A stretch of 30,576 nt of DNA from Coprosoma sp963632935 (GTDB lineage Bacteria > Bacillota_I > Bacilli_A > RF39 > UBA660). The translations under genes were made by a program, and so were the position numbers. Of the stretch, positions 30,549 through 30,576 are shown one piece after another. Positions within the stretch are counted from its first letter, which is position 1. Each line of letters begins with the position of its first letter. The stretch lies in NCBI GenBank assembly GCA_963632935.1, contig CAVGWA010000015.1:1-30576 (forward strand), read 5' to 3'. The notes under the pieces are model-generated. The model saw nothing but the letters and a program-made list of their open reading frames with translations. It was not told the DNA's origin and did no database searches.

Positions 30549-30576
30549 CAATAAATTTGATAAATGAATTGATATT

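Noticed and set aside
1..30576. CRISPR arrays, tRNA or rRNA genes
   Set aside because: No regularly spaced direct repeats or cloverleaf-like sequences were seen; the only tandem repeats are the coding repeats at 6080-6514.

Overview
The window is AT-rich DNA from a Gram-positive (monoderm) endospore-forming bacterium. The delta subunit of RNA polymerase (rpoE), gerQ, yabG, veg, yabP, yabQ and spoVG together point to the Bacilli. The very low GC, compact genes and short versions of several housekeeping proteins fit an uncultured gut lineage of the RF39/Erysipelotrichia type; that placement is inference. The code is standard: TGA ends at least two genes (25906-25908 and 12324-12326), and prfB carries the classical TGA-dependent frameshift.

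Layout. (1) 1-1627: flanking DNA and an IS30-family insertion sequence whose transposase is on the minus strand, with imperfect terminal inverted repeats near 169 and 1627. (2) 1700-13826: a Tad/Flp-type pilus locus, all on the plus strand. It runs from a five-helix membrane protein through two secreted Cys-containing proteins (one of 1011 aa with a 40-residue Cys repeat) and a small TadE-like protein to CpaB, the CpaF/TadA ATPase, TadB and TadC. A short pilin-like gene with its own promoter and terminator follows, then two paralogous pilin-like proteins and a TadZ/CpaE-like protein. No prepilin peptidase is present, and no secretin, as expected without an outer membrane. (3) 13877-14693: a strong promoter driving two paralogous two-helix VirB2/TrbC-like proteins. 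(4) 14719-18393: prfB with a +1 programmed frameshift, a YitT-family membrane protein, ftsE and ftsX. (5) 18397-20944: a sporulation and division cluster, yabG-veg-spoVG-yabP-yabQ-divIC. (6) 20943-21878, minus: lemA and gerQ. (7) 21936-25450: pduL, a Fic-fold protein with a degenerate active site, and a minus-strand class A penicillin-binding protein. (8) 25521-30513: ywiB-like, rpoE, prfA, prmC and rnr. The last bases after rnr resemble the end of an ISL3-family element.

The most unusual part is the pilus region. Four pilin-like proteins share an N-terminus of the form M-[K/R]-E-[A/S] followed soon by a hydrophobic helix, rather than a classical leader with a G-xxxx-E site. Most of the extracytoplasmic proteins carry paired cysteines. 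This suggests a disulfide-stabilised surface apparatus in a monoderm, with a large Cys-repeat protein as a possible adhesin or tip. The VirB2-like pair next door also carries one Cys at each predicted outside terminus. Promoters across the window often have extended -10 boxes (TGnTATAAT).
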